Part shown: in pieces, positions 62,906-64,000 of the stretch | Layout: the number at the start of each line of letters is the position of its first letter | Numbering within the stretch: the stretch's first letter is position 1 | Source of the DNA: Paraburkholderia franconis | GTDB lineage: Bacteria; Pseudomonadota; Gammaproteobacteria; Burkholderiales; Burkholderiaceae | Length of the DNA stretch: 64,000 nucleotides | NCBI RefSeq assembly: GCF_009362735.1 | Contig: NZ_WHNP01000002.1 | Location: 297,671-361,670 of the forward strand | Reading direction: 5' to 3' | Position numbers and translations under genes: made by a program | Notes under the pieces: generated by a model | The model's input: the letters and a program-made list of their open reading frames with translations, nothing else | Told to the model about the DNA's origin: nothing | Databases searched by the model: none

Positions 62906-63765
62906 CAAGCCCGCAAGCCAAACGCGAGGCGGTCGGGATATTGATGACCGAACGCGCGATGGGTGTCACCCGGGCTTGCGGGCTGGTAGGAATTTCGCGC
63001 TCACTGTTCCGTTACGAGTCGCGCCGCACCGACGATGCGGAACTGACGGACAGGATGACGGCAATCGCCGCGCAGAAACGTCGGTACGGCTACCGCCGGA
63101 TTCATGTGCTGTTGCGTCGCGAAGGCTGGCTGGTCAACCATAAGCGGACGTGGCGTCTGTATAGCAAGGCAGGGTTGAGCGTGCGTAAGCGCAGACGCAA
63201 GCGCATTGCCGCCGTCGAGCGAAAACCGCTGCCGGTGCCGACAGGCCCGAACCAGAGCTGGTCGATGGATTTTGTTTCTGATGGACTGGCTTACGGCCAG
63301 CGGTTTCGCTGCCTGAATGTGGTCGACGACTACACGCGGGAATGTCTGGCTATCGAAGTCGACACTTCACTGCCGGGTCTACGCGTAAAGCACGTGTTGC
63401 AACGGTTAGGCGAGATGCGTGGATTGCCTGCATCCACCACGGTAGACAACGGACCGGAATTCGCGGGTAAGGTGCTGGATGCATGGGCTTACGAAGCCGG
63501 TGTCACGCTGTCGTTCATCCGGCCAGGCAAGCCCGTCGAGAACGCGTACATCGAGAGCTTCAACGGACGCTTCCGTGACGAATGCCTGAATGAGCACTGG
63601 TTCGTCTCGATGCGTCATGCCAGACGCCTGATTGAAGAATGGAGAAACGAGTACAACACCGAACGGCCTCACAGCTCGCTCGGAGATCTGACGCCCAGGC
63701 AGTTCACACAGGCACATGAAGCGAAGCAGCTTTTAACCTCGGACTCTAACAGCGGTCCGGACTAA
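62896..63765 (+). CDS. IS3-family transposase OrfB (DDE integrase, -1 frame)
   Basis: About 289 residues, read in the -1 frame from the end of orfA, with the fused protein as the active form. The rve integrase domain holds the DDE triad in SMDFVSDG, TTVDNGPEF and YIESFNGRFRDE. The HTH_21 segment (GYRRIHVLLRREGW) and the C-terminal YNTERPHSSLGDLTP motif are intact. No stop or frame break interrupts it, so the copy may be functional. The first in-frame ATG is at 62944 (MTERAMG). Confidence 0.92.
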   Translation, partial: AKVASPQAKREAVGILMTERAMGVTRACGLVGISRSLFRYESRRTDDAELTDRMTAIAAQKRRYGYRRIHVLLRREGWLVNHKRTWRLYSKAGLSVRKRRRKRIAAVERKPLPVPTGPNQSWSMDFVSDGLAYGQRFRCLNVVDDYTRECLAIEVDTSLPGLRVKHVLQRLGEMRGLPASTTVDNGPEFAGKVLDAWAYEAGVTLSFIRPGKPVENAYIESFNGRFRDECLNEHWFVSMRHARRLIEEWRNEYNTERPHSSLGDLTPRQFTQAHEAKQLLTSDSNSGPD

Positions 63766-63781
63766 TACCGGGGGCAGGTCA

Positions 63782-63952
63782 TCGAGGCACCTTTCGCAGT
63801 CGTGTTGCTACTGCTGCGAGGAGATGCAGCCTGGGCAGAGGCGGCGGGGTATTGACGAGTGGTGAAGGCGCCGCGGGGAGAATGAGATAAAGGGCGCCGT
63901 AAACGCCACGACCCCGCCTGCTGAGGGGCGGGGTCGGGTCTGGGGTAAGGAG
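63782..63952. other. Spacer between the IS and the 5S rRNA end
   Basis: 171 bases with no gene I can support. It contains the rrn terminator-like hairpin at 63911-63936. Confidence 0.5.
63911..63936 (-). terminator. Probable rrn operon terminator
   Basis: GACCCCGCC (63911-63919) pairs with GGCGGGGTC (63928-63936) around an 8-base loop, 16 bases past the 5S 3' end. Read on the minus strand it is followed by GTGGCGTTT, so the T-tract is interrupted. Confidence 0.6.
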
Positions 63953-64000
63953 CCTGACGATTACCTACTTTCACACGGGCAATCCGCACTATCATCGGCG
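63953..64000 (-). rRNA. rrf: 5S rRNA, 3' end (partial)
   Basis: The complement of the last 48 bases reads as the end of a beta-proteobacterial 5S rRNA, with GCCGATGATAGTGCGGATTG and then GTAGGTAATCGTCAGGC as its 3' terminus. The gene continues past the right edge of the window and is transcribed leftwards, so an rrn operon lies to the right. Confidence 0.93.

Larger units (their letters stand above)
62584..63781 (+). mobile_element. IS3-family insertion sequence (IS407-like group)
   Basis: 1198 bp from terminal inverted repeats. The left end reads TGACCTGCTCCC and the right end, on the complement, TGACCTGCCCCC: 11 of the first 12 bases match, and both then contain TTAGTCCG offset by one base. 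The ends begin TG and finish CA. It encodes orfA and orfB in the -1 relation typical of IS3. The four bases outside the ends differ (CAGT left, TCGA right), so no target duplication is seen. Group assignment is from protein resemblance. Confidence 0.85.

Overview
The window reads as a block of core chromosome from a beta-proteobacterium of the Burkholderiaceae, most likely Burkholderia, Paraburkholderia or Caballeronia. The evidence is high GC, the protein sequences and gene order throughout (rplU-rpmA-obgE-proB; pilB-pilC-pilD-coaE-zapD-yacG; the dcw cluster followed by lpxC and secA), a lysine/alanine-rich histone H1-like protein, a 'Gram-negative porin' type porin, and a 5S rRNA 3' end of Burkholderia type at the right edge. 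Species cannot be fixed from sequence reading alone.

Layout. 1-2.3 kb: thiol peroxidase, a PfkB-family kinase and a glycine-zipper lipoprotein. 2.4-8.9 kb (minus strand): histone H1-like protein and the class Ia ribonucleotide reductase genes nrdA and nrdB, with a long NrdR-type control region and a 722-bp spacer between the two genes. 9-10.9 kb (minus): ampD, a small membrane protein and a cytochrome c assembly-type membrane protein, divergent from ffh. 11-17 kb: ffh, hpt, marC-family gene, proS, rppH and a CNP1-like lipoprotein. 17.2-20.5 kb (minus): rplU-rpmA-obgE-proB. 20.6-28.5 kb (plus): ispB, tRNA-Pro(CGG), a CNNM/CBS transporter-like protein, the type IV pilus assembly genes pilB-pilC-pilD, then coaE, zapD and yacG. 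28.6-34.2 kb (minus): mutT, an ATPase, argJ and secA. dciA lies alone on the plus strand. 35.1-54.4 kb (minus): lpxC, a Prx5-type peroxiredoxin and the complete division and cell-wall cluster mraZ-rsmH-ftsL-ftsI-murE-murF-mraY-murD-ftsW-murG-murC-ddl-ftsQ-ftsA-ftsZ, most genes overlapping by an ATGA. 54.8-62.4 kb: coq7, a major porin, fadD, a molybdopterin oxidoreductase and an M20 amidohydrolase. 62.6-63.8 kb: an intact-looking IS3-family element. 63.95-64 kb: the 3' end of a 5S rRNA whose rrn operon lies to the right.

How the genes work together. The dcw cluster holds the cytoplasmic and membrane steps of peptidoglycan precursor synthesis (MurC-F, MraY, MurG, Ddl) and the divisome core (FtsZ/A/Q/L/I/W). 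ZapD (FtsZ bundling), AmpD (muropeptide recycling), LpxC (lipid A commitment), IspB (polyprenyl side chain of ubiquinone) and Coq7 (ubiquinone ring) belong to the same envelope and membrane themes. Ffh and SecA supply protein export for them.

I found no defence island, CRISPR array, prophage or new multi-gene system. The observations most worth checking are small: the nested variable-length repeats in the H1-like gene, a dispersed GGCC-N4-GGCC intergenic motif, the nrdA control region and the nrdA-nrdB spacer, and an IS copy without a visible target duplication beside an rrn operon.
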